DNA from: Bacteroidaceae bacterium
Lineage (GTDB): Bacteria > Bacteroidota > Bacteroidia > Bacteroidales > Bacteroidaceae
NCBI GenBank assembly: GCA_017466325.1
Contig: JAFTUK010000005.1
Coordinates: 86,227-150,226, forward strand
Length of the DNA stretch: 64,000 bases
Reading direction: 5' to 3'
In this document: one piece after another, positions 15,401 through 22,533 of the stretch
Numbering within the stretch: position 1 is the stretch's first letter
Layout: each line of letters opens with the position of its first letter
Made by a program: the position numbers and the translations under genes
The notes under the pieces: generated by a model
What the model was told of the DNA's origin: nothing
Databases searched by the model: none
The model's input: only the letters and a program-made list of their open reading frames with translations

Positions 15401-16209
15401 TTTCCTACGACCGCGGACTGTACCTCCAGGGCGCCGGTCTTGCCGAGGCAGGTTCGAAGGGTTCTGAGGTAAGCATCGCACCCAGCCTTGCCAAGGAGAC
15501 GGACAGATACAACATCATCTGCGACGGCACGGACTATCTCAGACTTTACGACGAGGACGCCACGCCCAACACCACGGGCAGCATGTCTACGGCACAGAAG
15601 GCCAAGGCCTACAACTTCCAGTACCGCCAGGTCCTCTCCCTCCCCGTGACATTGGACGCCAATGGGTGGACCACATTCTCAGCTTCCATGCCAGTGACGG
15701 TTCCCCAAGGGTGTATGGCATACGTCACCGAGGCATACGACCCCTCCACAGCCAGTCTTACCCTGAAGGCAGTGGCACCGGGAACAGTGGTCCATGCGCA
15801 CACAGGCCTGTTGCTCCGTGGCACACCATCGGAAACCGTAGAGATGCAGGTGTCCGAGTCCGGAATCCGCTATGAAGGCAACCTGCTGCAACCTTCCGTA
15901 CTTGCTGCGTCCCTGGCGCCCGAGACCAAGGCCTATGCCTTTGTCAGCGAGAACAACACCGTATCGTTCCGCCTGATGGATGCCAGCCAGCGCCAACTCC
16001 CTGCCCATAGCAGTTGGCTGCTTCTGGATGCGGAATCCGCCACACAGAGCATTTCCATAGTCCTTCCCGGTCAGGAAACCTCCATAGGGCACATAGCGGG
16101 AACAGAATCGTCCGCGCAAGGCATCTACAACATCCACGGACAGACGCTGCGCACCCCCCAGCCTGGTATAAACATAGTCGGTGGCAAAAAGGTTGTGCTT
16201 AGGCAGTAG
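12445..16209 (+). CDS. Secreted GH20 beta-N-acetylhexosaminidase, multidomain
   Basis: The 1254-residue enzyme removes terminal GlcNAc/GalNAc from glycans. After the signal peptide comes a ricin-like trefoil (about 30-165, VWTLKSSGDAWVIVNVDTGR). Next are the GH20b domain (about 180-300) and the catalytic barrel (about 310-730), which contains FHWHLTDDQGWR, LPEVDMPGH and the catalytic pair in HIGGDECPTSQW (Asp-Glu near 510). A second trefoil (WTLESAGNGKFYIRSN) and a MucBP-like strand pair (YDFYYLGISIGRKEF) follow. The tail, GIYNIHGQTLRTPQPG then IVGGKKVVLRQ, looks like a Prevotella-type type IX secretion signal. The upstream TTG at 12409 is rejected since it overlaps the -7 box. Length is well above the usual 750-800 residues because of the accessory domains. 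Confidence 0.93.
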   Translation: MKRLFASISFLVAAATLSMAGVLVTEYMSAVKGEQVKGSVKADTYYIISGIDQGSREYYLYDNGRQVKGSAAFPTGDESTASHVWTLKSSGDAWVIVNVDTGRNMNLGSSNGSAIGMSSAEQENAIHFGSDGYLTILNANGQAIDMTANGANPTTWKGTATPSGSRRLKIYEVEDVRMEQKKSLSLIPAPKSATVGEGEFVLKSGLTIGVGQFSQTDVQNAVLADVARLITTLDNATGLGCKAAPGKADITIGENKDVAPEGYVLDIAPDGVEIQVSSADGAYYAIQSLLRLLPPNVVLGKEGEAGCTYALPVVRIEDEPRFAYRGFMLDVSRHFFTIEQIKKMLDLMAIYKMNVFHWHLTDDQGWRAEIKQYPLLTTKGAERRSSYDTPITRVEENGQVYWTGEGAQTNRKYGPFYYTQEEMKDIVRYAAERHIDVLPEVDMPGHFVAAMHAYPQYSCHPDRAPEVWINGGISADVLNVANPEAVQFAKNIITELCAIFPYPYFHIGGDECPTSQWEGNALCQEKLAALGKSSFRALQTEFIREINEHLASLGKRMVCWNECITESGADLDLMKQSGATIMCWNPCQSGAAKAASLGLNAIITEWGSGCYYINRRQSNDYGEPTAAGSGNDNVEATYNYVPVPSGVSAQAAKYYVGVQGTFWAEHVSSNEYLEYLALPRLMCIAEAGWTPQEQKNWPSFVRRMTVDTEMLDLGQYIYARHWMEDYVPRQAPSSPIADGSVVTFTNKSADRGQCLADEDGALNAQGNVCTEWTLESAGNGKFYIRSNVSGKYLYAENGNSGTMVTLGTSKTPWAFDTTTVPGYVAICYDTTSGNAVNNNVSNATKARLFAHGTGNGASFWTIATEEQTELKDGETGTLVYDFYYLGISIGRKEFRLAKGTPYPAFLEYVPNGYMPMSDEVPAGQVHLVSETREIAVQRIPETGRYYRFQNTIMNRFLSTGAASLQTFSTTEAGHNTIFYYDAGELLSYDRGLYLQGAGLAEAGSKGSEVSIAPSLAKETDRYNIICDGTDYLRLYDEDATPNTTGSMSTAQKAKAYNFQYRQVLSLPVTLDANGWTTFSASMPVTVPQGCMAYVTEAYDPSTASLTLKAVAPGTVVHAHTGLLLRGTPSETVEMQVSESGIRYEGNLLQPSVLAASLAPETKAYAFVSENNTVSFRLMDASQRQLPAHSSWLLLDAESATQSISIVLPGQETSIGHIAGTESSAQGIYNIHGQTLRTPQPGINIVGGKKVVLRQ

Positions 16210-16229
16210 GGACACGGCATGCCGTGTCC
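16210..16229. repeat. 20-bp perfect palindrome after GH20 stop
   Basis: GGACACGGCA joins its exact reverse complement TGCCGTGTCC, starting at the gene's last base region. No T-run follows, so intrinsic termination is doubtful; it may instead stabilise the mRNA 3' end. Confidence 0.6.
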
Positions 16230-16256
16230 GCAAATCTGCAGACGCAACCCATTAAC

Positions 16257-16418
16257 CCCAAATCGGTCATTAGCGTTATGATGATAATAGCGTTTGTTTT
16301 TCAACAGATGTTTTGCCACTTTGAGGGCGCAATGGGATTCCATTGTAACCGAGAAGCGACGAAACAGATGACAAAAAGACGGTTTCATTAGCGAATAACA
16401 GTCAATGACCGATTTGGG
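16257..16418. mobile_element. MITE-like element, full copy A (162 bp)
   Basis: It starts CCCAAATCGGTCATTAGCG and ends CAATGACCGATTTGGG, giving 15-bp perfect terminal inverted repeats. The interior contains TTGTAACCGAGAAGCGACG, shared with copy B at 41357-41518. It has no coding capacity. It lies between the converging GH20 and DUF4878 genes. Confidence 0.8.
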
Positions 16419-16429
16419 TTAAACATAGC

Positions 16430-16470
16430 AGTGAGGCTGTATCGGACTTGCTCCGGCACAGCCTCACTTT
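16430..16470. terminator. Terminator between GH20 and DUF4878 genes
   Basis: AGTGAGGCTGT pairs with ACAGCCTCACT around a 17-base loop, followed by TTT on the plus strand. It can serve both converging genes. Confidence 0.7.
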
Positions 16471-16494
16471 GATTGTCATACAACTTGCTATCCG

Positions 16495-16911
16495 TTACTT
16501 CTGGGCATCCAGACGCCAGTCGCCGTCGGCATTCTTCACGAGTTTGAACTTCTGGTCGTCGGTGGTGCCGTCGCCATAGGTAATCTTAACCTTCACCACG
16601 GCAGTGTTACCGTCCTCGGCAATCTCCTCGCTCAGAATTTCGCAAGATGCTATGCCCTGCTTCTTGTCCAGAGTCGGGCCCAGTTTTCCCTGCAGTAGGG
16701 CAAGGAGTTGCTCTTTCTGCTCCTCCACGGTCTTGCCGTTTTTCTCTTCAATCTGGATAAGGTCCACGTAGGCCTCGTAGTTCTTTGCCTTTACGTACTC
16801 GATGGAATTCTCCACCACCTTGGTCGGGGTGTTGCCACCGCCGCAACTCCAGAAGCACACTGCCATTACCACGAGGGCAAGGATACCGAAAACTGATTTC
16901 TTCATAGTCAT
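16495..16911 (-). CDS. DUF4878 lipoprotein
   Basis: The 138-residue protein has a lipoprotein signal with Cys in VCFWSCGGGNTP (at about 23). The mature part is a single small alpha-beta domain of the cystatin/NTF2-like DUF4878 type: PTKVVENSIEYVKAKNYEAY, a charged helix with KTVEEQKEQLLALLQG, then strands TAVVKVKITYGDGTTDDQKF and DGDWRLDAQK. These domains are small lipoproteins of unknown function. Either MTMKK or MKK (ATG two codons on) could be the start. It is not closely linked to the next minus-strand gene (30 bases), but co-transcription is possible. Confidence 0.85.
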   Translation of the reverse strand: MTMKKSVFGILALVVMAVCFWSCGGGNTPTKVVENSIEYVKAKNYEAYVDLIQIEEKNGKTVEEQKEQLLALLQGKLGPTLDKKQGIASCEILSEEIAEDGNTAVVKVKITYGDGTTDDQKFKLVKNADGDWRLDAQK

Positions 16912-16941
16912 TCAGGATTTAAGGGTTAATATATAGGTTTG

Positions 16942-17556
16942 TTAAAAGGCGCATAATGTACAGAGGTGTCTGGACGAGGTGAAGTCCGAGGGCAGTATCA
17001 CGCCCCTGAACGTGAAGACCGGCAGGCTGACATCGTGCCTGGCGCTGTCCGTTATGGACAGCCCTGCCGCCTCTCTGTAGGCATGCTCCACCAGTTCCGA
17101 GCAGTACATCCTTGTGGTGTCCTCCGTGTCATAGTCGTGGTCGAACAGGACTCCCTTGCGGTAAATCCTCAGCGCCACCTCTGCCGCGCTTCGTGCTACA
17201 ATGCTGTCGGCATGTCTCATTATCCTGCCGTTGCTGGTCCTCATGGAAGAGAAGAACACCTCCGGGGCATCCATCTTCACCCTGTCCACGTCCCCGGCAC
17301 CATCGTGCTCGTCGGGCACGGCATGCACTATCATCATCACTCCCGACGAATCCACCGCTATGCCCACGTGCGAGTAGCATCCTCCGCCGTCGGCCATCCT
17401 CACGGCCCTGCTTGTCATACCGCTGCCGCACCTCAGCACCACATCGCCGGCCCTCAGTTCCTGCCCATGGTAAAGGGTGTGTCCGTCCCTGTCCCGGCAT
17501 CCCGTGGTGAGTACGGCCGCCAGTATCAGGATTATATGCGGAAGGCATGTTTTCAT
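16942..17556 (-). CDS. YiiX/YebB-like permuted NlpC/P60 lipoprotein hydrolase
   Basis: The 204-residue product has a lipoprotein signal (VLTTGC, Cys at about 20). The permuted papain-like layout is clear: AGDVVLRCGSGMTSRAVRM opens the domain, the catalytic His lies in GCYSHVGIAVD, and the catalytic Cys lies in RMYCSELVEHAYREA near 155. Such enzymes cut amide or ester bonds in the envelope (peptidoglycan or lipid); the substrate cannot be read here. It is 30 bases upstream of the DUF4878 lipoprotein on the same strand. Confidence 0.85.
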   Translation of the reverse strand: MKTCLPHIILILAAVLTTGCRDRDGHTLYHGQELRAGDVVLRCGSGMTSRAVRMADGGGCYSHVGIAVDSSGVMMIVHAVPDEHDGAGDVDRVKMDAPEVFFSSMRTSNGRIMRHADSIVARSAAEVALRIYRKGVLFDHDYDTEDTTRMYCSELVEHAYREAAGLSITDSARHDVSLPVFTFRGVILPSDFTSSRHLCTLCAF

Positions 17557-17814
17557 AGTTAGTGCGGTGTAAATGTAATGAAAAAATATATATAAGCAAA
17601 GGAAAGTGTCCTGAAATACACGTGGTTGACATTAGTCTTTATTTTTGCATGAGAGAATGAGGCGGTGGGCGGGTCCTCGGGGAAGTCCGAGTTTTCTGAA
17701 TATTCCGAGTACTTCGAAGACAAGAACCCCACCCGTTTTTAGTTTTCCATTCTTCAAGGTTCCCCCATGTTGTACAGTCAGCAGGTCATTTCATACATTC
17801 TGCCGCCCTCTTTC

Positions 17815-17845
17815 TTTGCCGTTACGGAAAAACTGTATACATTTG
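17815..17845 (+). promoter_or_regulatory. Consensus Bacteroidota promoter of the LytTR gene
   Basis: TTTG at 17815-17818, exactly 19 bases, then TACATTTG at 17838-17845: a perfect TTTG-N19-TAnnTTTG. The ATG at 17866 follows after 20 bases, which makes it the only sensible start. Confidence 0.8.
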
Positions 17846-17865
17846 CAAACGAAAAACTGCATGGG

Positions 17866-18230
17866 ATGAAGAAACATCTGGTCATATCCACATCGCTCGA
17901 CCTGGTGCGCATAGCACCCGAATATGTCGTGTACATTGCCTCGGACGGCAATTACTCCACCCTGGTACAGAGGGATGGCGAGGTGCGTATGGTGTCGTAC
18001 CAGTTGGGACAGGTAGAGAAAATGATTTCCGACCAGTTGGGTGCGGAGGGCAATATCTTTATCCGCATAGGCAAGAGCCTGATAATAAACCGCAACTTCA
18101 TATACTAATCAACATTCCCAAGCAAAGGCTGATACTTTCGGACGCTTGCTCGGTGAACCATACGGTGACTGCTTCCAAGGAGGCTTTGAAACAATTGAAG
18201 GAACTTATTGAGCAGGAGGGTAAATTATGA
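17866..18230 (+). pseudogene. Stand-alone LytTR DNA-binding regulator, frameshifted
   Basis: From ATG 17866 the protein MKKHLVISTSLDLVRIAPEY runs 80 codons through the LytTR core (VVYIASDGNYSTLV; FIRIGKSLIINRNFIY) and stops at TAA 18106-18108. One frame over, the sequence continues exactly as the family does: INIPKQRLILSDACSVN, then TASKEALKQLKELIEQEG, ending TGA at 18228-18230. Loss of one C from TACTACATC, giving TACTAATC, explains everything and restores a 121-residue protein. The restored stop overlaps the next start as ATGA, independent support for the restored frame. LytTR proteins bind promoter repeats and often control membrane partners. A true mutation and a sequencing error cannot be told apart here. 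Confidence 0.85.
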
Positions 18231-19159
18231 TGAATGACGTTCAGGAAATAAGAGACGACGAGATTCGTGTCCTCGGCATAACAGCAGATGAGGGGGATGA
18301 TACCTTTCAGAGTGGAGGGAGACGTGGGTGCACGTGGATGTCCCTCCTCGTGGCCGCGGTGGTGTGTGTGGCGGTATTGGGCATGGCATGGTTCTTTGAC
18401 AGCCAGAGCGTGGACGTGCATGCCGTAGATGCGATTGTGGTTGAGGCGGAACCAAGTTTTTTTGAACCCGAGGCCGCGCCTGTTGGGTCTCGCGAAGAGT
18501 GGTATGCCTCTGGCATTAAGTCCCTTGCGGACAAGCCCCACACCGAGGTGATGGACACCATGATAAACGACATTCCCTTGAGAATCTTTATTCCGCACAA
18601 TGCCGTTATGTCGTTGCAGAGGGATTATCTGGATATTGAGGACACTACTATAGTATATGTGGCGCAGGCAGCTGACATACGAGCCGACAACGGTGAGATA
18701 GTGGGTGCCTTTGTCATCAAGGGTGAACCCCTTACGCAAGGTGTGTCCAAGTTGGGATATTGTGCCAGTGTGAATGGCGAGATACACATAGGCATGGCCA
18801 AGAGCACAGACCTGTTTGAGCAGGCGGTGCGTATGGGCGGTTGTTTCTTCCGCCAGTATCCCCTTGTGCACAATGGCACGCTGGTGGAAAACGAACCTAA
18901 GGGTAAGTCGATCCGCAGGAGCGTATGCAAGCTCCGTGGGCAGGTGTTCATGGTGGAGACTCTGTCAAGGGAGTCATTTCACGACTTCGCCCAGTCGCTG
19001 GTAGATCTCGGAGTGGACGATGCTGTATACCTTGTGGGTTCATACTCCTATGGCTGGGCCATCGACAGTGAGGGAAGGAGACATGAGTTCGGCAACAAGT
19101 CGCCATACCTGAACGGATACACTTTCCCCGAAAACATCAATTACATTGTGTGGAGGTGA
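18227..19159 (+). CDS. Membrane-anchored NAGPA-like (DUF2233) protein
   Basis: The 310-residue protein has an acidic cytoplasmic N-terminus, a transmembrane helix (MSLLVAAVVCVAVLGMAWFF, about 38-57) and an exported domain resembling the phosphodiester glycosidase NAGPA/DUF2233 family. That domain has the strand GYCASVNGEIHIGMAKSTD, the FFRQYPLVHNGTLVEN loop, SIRRSVCKLRGQVFMVET and DFAQSLVDLGVDDAVYLVGS. The usual LDGGGS-type glycine loop is replaced by LVGSYS, so activity is uncertain. The start overlaps the stop of the restored LytTR frame (ATGA), a two-gene unit of soluble LytTR regulator plus membrane partner. Confidence 0.6.
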   Translation: MMNDVQEIRDDEIRVLGITADEGDDTFQSGGRRGCTWMSLLVAAVVCVAVLGMAWFFDSQSVDVHAVDAIVVEAEPSFFEPEAAPVGSREEWYASGIKSLADKPHTEVMDTMINDIPLRIFIPHNAVMSLQRDYLDIEDTTIVYVAQAADIRADNGEIVGAFVIKGEPLTQGVSKLGYCASVNGEIHIGMAKSTDLFEQAVRMGGCFFRQYPLVHNGTLVENEPKGKSIRRSVCKLRGQVFMVETLSRESFHDFAQSLVDLGVDDAVYLVGSYSYGWAIDSEGRRHEFGNKSPYLNGYTFPENINYIVWR

Positions 19160-19248
19160 CACGGCGCACTTGAGCACCCCGTGGCGGGGGTAGGGTGGAC
19201 TTACATAATTGCTGCTGGACTGGTATCTTGTACACCGCAGGCATGGAT

Positions 19249-19283
19249 TCGTACAATGGAGTATTTTTTCCTCTGTTGTACGA
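19249..19283. promoter_or_regulatory. Hairpin upstream of the lipoprotein gene
   Basis: TCGTACAA and TTGTACGA form 8-bp arms, extended inward by GGAG/CCTC around a T-rich loop. It lies just before a weak -7 box (GAACTTTG at about 19291) and could end the upstream transcript or bind a regulator. Confidence 0.4.
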
Positions 19284-19337
19284 TTTCTTTTTAGGAACTT
19301 TGCATCAGCAAACAACCCAAAAACACACTTCACCACA

Positions 19338-20333
19338 ATGAAAACCCTTACCCCAAAACTCCTGTGCCTGATGTTGCTGGCCGCCCTGCTGGCGGGATGC
19401 CGGAAGCATGAGGCGGCAAAGGCGGACGAGGAGGCCTCATCCTGTTCCGACATGTATTACGACACCGACAATGCCGTCTACCACTGGAAGACGACCTTCA
19501 GCCCCGACTCCTTCGACCTGTATTTCCTCAACAGGCACAACGTGCGCACCATCTACATGCGCATGTTCGACATCGCCACCGAAACCGACCCCCTGACCGG
19601 ATACTCGCAGGTGGTGCCCATTGCCACAACCCGTTTCCTGAAACCCGTTCCAAAGCACACGAATGTCATTCCCACCACCTACATCACCACAAATGCGCTG
19701 AGGGAGATGCGTGGCAAGGAGGAGGAGTTTGCCCGCCTTATCGTGGAACGCCTCACGGCCATGCATGCCTACAACAGTTGCGGCCTGCTGAGAGAGATTC
19801 AGTTCGACTGCGACTGGACACCAACCACTCGTGCATCCTATGCCAGTCTTTGCCGGCATGCCCGTGAACTCCTGGACCAGAAGGAGGTAAGGCTGAGCAT
19901 AACCCTGCGCCTGCACCAGTTGGACGAGGAGGCTCCGCCTGCCGACCGTGCCGTGCTGATGCTCTACAACACGGGAAACCTGAAGGAGAAGGACACCCGC
20001 AACTCCATCCTGGACGTAGACGATGTAACTCCATATCTGAAGCAATGCGGAAAGTATGCCCTGCCCTTGTCCTATGCCTATCCCCTGTTCGGGTGGGGCG
20101 TGATGTTCCGGGGCGGCAAGTTTGTGTCCATAGTGGCGGAGGACAGCGCCGGCACGTCGGCAGACGAGCATATCCGCACGGAGCGCGCCACGGCAAAGGA
20201 AATAATGGAGGTGAAGGCCTTGGTGGAGAAGCACCTAGGCAAGGCACAGGGACGCACCGTGCTCTACCACCTCGACCAGTCACAATTAAATCACTACACC
20301 GATGAAGAGATACAAAGCATATATTACGATTAG
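19338..20333 (+). CDS. Hypothetical lipoprotein, possibly TIM-barrel-like
   Basis: The 331-residue product begins MKTLTPKLLCLMLLAALLAG with the acylated Cys next (GCRKHEAA). The earlier in-frame ATG codons would disrupt the signal, so this start is chosen. The mature part alternates helices and strands in a way that suggests a (beta/alpha) barrel: RTIYMRMFDIATETD, then LLREIQFDCDWTPTTRASYA, SITLRLHQLDEE and YALPLSYAYPLFGWGVMFRG. The DCDWT segment recalls DUF3142-type proteins, but I am not sure of that. The end overlaps the next gene by 32 bases, so the two are certainly co-transcribed and likely work together. Confidence 0.65.
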   Translation: MKTLTPKLLCLMLLAALLAGCRKHEAAKADEEASSCSDMYYDTDNAVYHWKTTFSPDSFDLYFLNRHNVRTIYMRMFDIATETDPLTGYSQVVPIATTRFLKPVPKHTNVIPTTYITTNALREMRGKEEEFARLIVERLTAMHAYNSCGLLREIQFDCDWTPTTRASYASLCRHARELLDQKEVRLSITLRLHQLDEEAPPADRAVLMLYNTGNLKEKDTRNSILDVDDVTPYLKQCGKYALPLSYAYPLFGWGVMFRGGKFVSIVAEDSAGTSADEHIRTERATAKEIMEVKALVEKHLGKAQGRTVLYHLDQSQLNHYTDEEIQSIYYD

Positions 20334-22500
20334 TATCATGTGTCTGATGTTGCCTGCCGCTTCCAAGGCATGCTGGGTGGGGTGGCACGATGCCGGAGAA
20401 TACTTCATGTACCGTGTCTGCGAAACCGGCGTGGAAGACGTTTCCGGCATACTGAAGTCCGACCCTCTGGTGTATCGTAATTGCAAGGAGTGGCAAAGTC
20501 TGACCAGCGATACCATCCGCTTGCAGGACATCTGTCAGATTGTCTACAAGACTACTCTTCCCGATATGGAGAAAGTCTTCTCTGACGACAAGTGGGAATC
20601 AGGCAATGGCTTTACCCGTTGGCTGATTAATAACGACAGGGCACTGGCGGACTATCTGCTTCTGTCCAAGAACAACGAGCATGTGCGCCATCAGCGCAAC
20701 TCCCGATGGTACTACCCCTCCATGAAGACTGGCGGCAGGATGAGTCTGGAGCAGATCGCGGACACGGCCCTGGCACGCGCCACGGGCAGACTGAAGCACA
20801 GATACCTGCTCCAGGCAGTGCGTGCCCTCTTCACCCTGGGGCGCTACGACGAGTGCATACAGATATGGAACCGCCACCTTGAACACCTGCCCGAGGACAA
20901 CCTCATGCGCAGCCACACAAAACCCTACATAGCAGGAGCACTGGTGCGACGTGGCCACAGGAAGCAGGCCCTGATGTACTATGCCGAGATGGGCGATGCC
21001 GAGTCGCTTGCCGTTTATGGTGGAGAGGGGGACAGGAAACTATACTCTTGGGAGGCACTGGAATTGATGTGCCGCCATGCTCCCGACAGTCCCGCCATTC
21101 CCGAGGCCTTGCAGAAGTTGGTTCGCCAGTTGGAACCGGGATACCCCGCTTACTGTTTCTCCATCAGCGACAAGATAACGCAGGAGTCCGTCAGAGAGAG
21201 GGTCTATGCCCTCGGCCAGCGTATGGTGCGCAACCCCAAGACCAAGGACCGTGCCATGTGGTACTACACGCTGGCTTTCCTGGACGACATCCAGGGCAAC
21301 ACCGCCAGGGCATGCCAACTGCTTGCCAAGGCCGAGAAGGCTCCCTCCACACCTCTGATAGACAAGTCCGTAAAGGTGCTGCGCATCTATCTGGACGCAA
21401 AGACACGCACTTATGACCGTGCCTACGACCACGTGCTCCACAGACAGTTGCAATGGCTTGACCTCCAGATCAGGGAGAACCTCACCGCGAAGGTCTGCGA
21501 AGAGACGGCAGATTTCTACCGTCTGCACACAAACGTCAGTTATTATTATTGGAACGACGTGATGAGGCGCATACTGCTGGGCGTCATTTGTCCCAGGATG
21601 CTGGAGCAGGGCAATGCCGTCCGCGCCCTGCAACTCGCCAACATGGCGGACAACCACCTGCTGAACATCGTGGACAAGGAGTTTGCCACACACACGGGCA
21701 GACCCTACTTGAACCCCTCGCTGTCCCTTCAGCATAGCATAACGCATTACAGGCACGACTCCACCTGGGGCAACCCCAATGACTACTCCAACCACTTCTT
21801 CGAGATGATAGACAGCATAGGCGTGGAGCATGCCGTCCGTTATGCGGAGGTGGCCTGCCGACCTCGCGACAAGTTTGATGCCTTCCTCAACCAGTGCGGC
21901 TACGTTGGCAGCGACTATTTGAACGACATCGTGGGCACGCAATACCTGCGCCGCATGGACTATGCCAAGGCCTTCCGCTACCTCAGCGCTGTGTCCGAAG
22001 CCTACAAGAACCACATCAACGCTACGATGGACTACGACCCTTTTGCCGTTAAGGCCACGAGGATAACCGAAGCACGCGACTTCAAGTACGACTTTGCCCG
22101 CGAGATGCTGCACCTGGAGCAGTGTATTGCCGGCACTGCCGACCCCAACCGCCGTGCCCGCCTCATGCTGCGCTTTGCCACAGGTGTGCGCAACTCGTTC
22201 GGTGTCTGCTGGCCTCTGACGCAGTACTACAAGGGCGAGTGCTACATCTACCAGGTGTGCGAAAAGCGCCAATGGGAAACCGACCGCTACACCACGGCAG
22301 CCCTCCTGCGTTCGGACCGTATGGTGCGCGAGGCGCTGGACATCATCACCGACCCCTGCCTGGCCGCAGAGATGCAGTACACGCTGTGCAACTTTGCCAC
22401 CGTGGCACGCCTGTACCCCAATACACCGTATGCGCGGAAGGTGCGAGGTGCCTGCGACAACCTCAAGGACCATTCTCCCATATTCGCCGCTACGGAATAA
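20302..22500 (+). CDS. Exported helical-repeat protein of unknown function (732 aa)
   Basis: It starts inside the preceding gene with MKRYKAYITISIMCLMLPAA, a signal peptide cleaved near SKACW. The mature protein is almost entirely helical, with TPR-like pairs (HRYLLQAVRALFTLGRYDEC; RRGHRKQALMYYAEMGDAES; YLRRMDYAKAFRYLSAVSEA). It is probably periplasmic or anchored at the outer membrane. No catalytic motif is visible. With the upstream lipoprotein (32-base overlap) it forms a fixed pair. The family is not one I can name. Confidence 0.65.
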   Translation: MKRYKAYITISIMCLMLPAASKACWVGWHDAGEYFMYRVCETGVEDVSGILKSDPLVYRNCKEWQSLTSDTIRLQDICQIVYKTTLPDMEKVFSDDKWESGNGFTRWLINNDRALADYLLLSKNNEHVRHQRNSRWYYPSMKTGGRMSLEQIADTALARATGRLKHRYLLQAVRALFTLGRYDECIQIWNRHLEHLPEDNLMRSHTKPYIAGALVRRGHRKQALMYYAEMGDAESLAVYGGEGDRKLYSWEALELMCRHAPDSPAIPEALQKLVRQLEPGYPAYCFSISDKITQESVRERVYALGQRMVRNPKTKDRAMWYYTLAFLDDIQGNTARACQLLAKAEKAPSTPLIDKSVKVLRIYLDAKTRTYDRAYDHVLHRQLQWLDLQIRENLTAKVCEETADFYRLHTNVSYYYWNDVMRRILLGVICPRMLEQGNAVRALQLANMADNHLLNIVDKEFATHTGRPYLNPSLSLQHSITHYRHDSTWGNPNDYSNHFFEMIDSIGVEHAVRYAEVACRPRDKFDAFLNQCGYVGSDYLNDIVGTQYLRRMDYAKAFRYLSAVSEAYKNHINATMDYDPFAVKATRITEARDFKYDFAREMLHLEQCIAGTADPNRRARLMLRFATGVRNSFGVCWPLTQYYKGECYIYQVCEKRQWETDRYTTAALLRSDRMVREALDIITDPCLAAEMQYTLCNFATVARLYPNTPYARKVRGACDNLKDHSPIFAATE

Positions 22501-22533
22501 CTTTTTCTGACACTAACTTTAATATAAATCATT

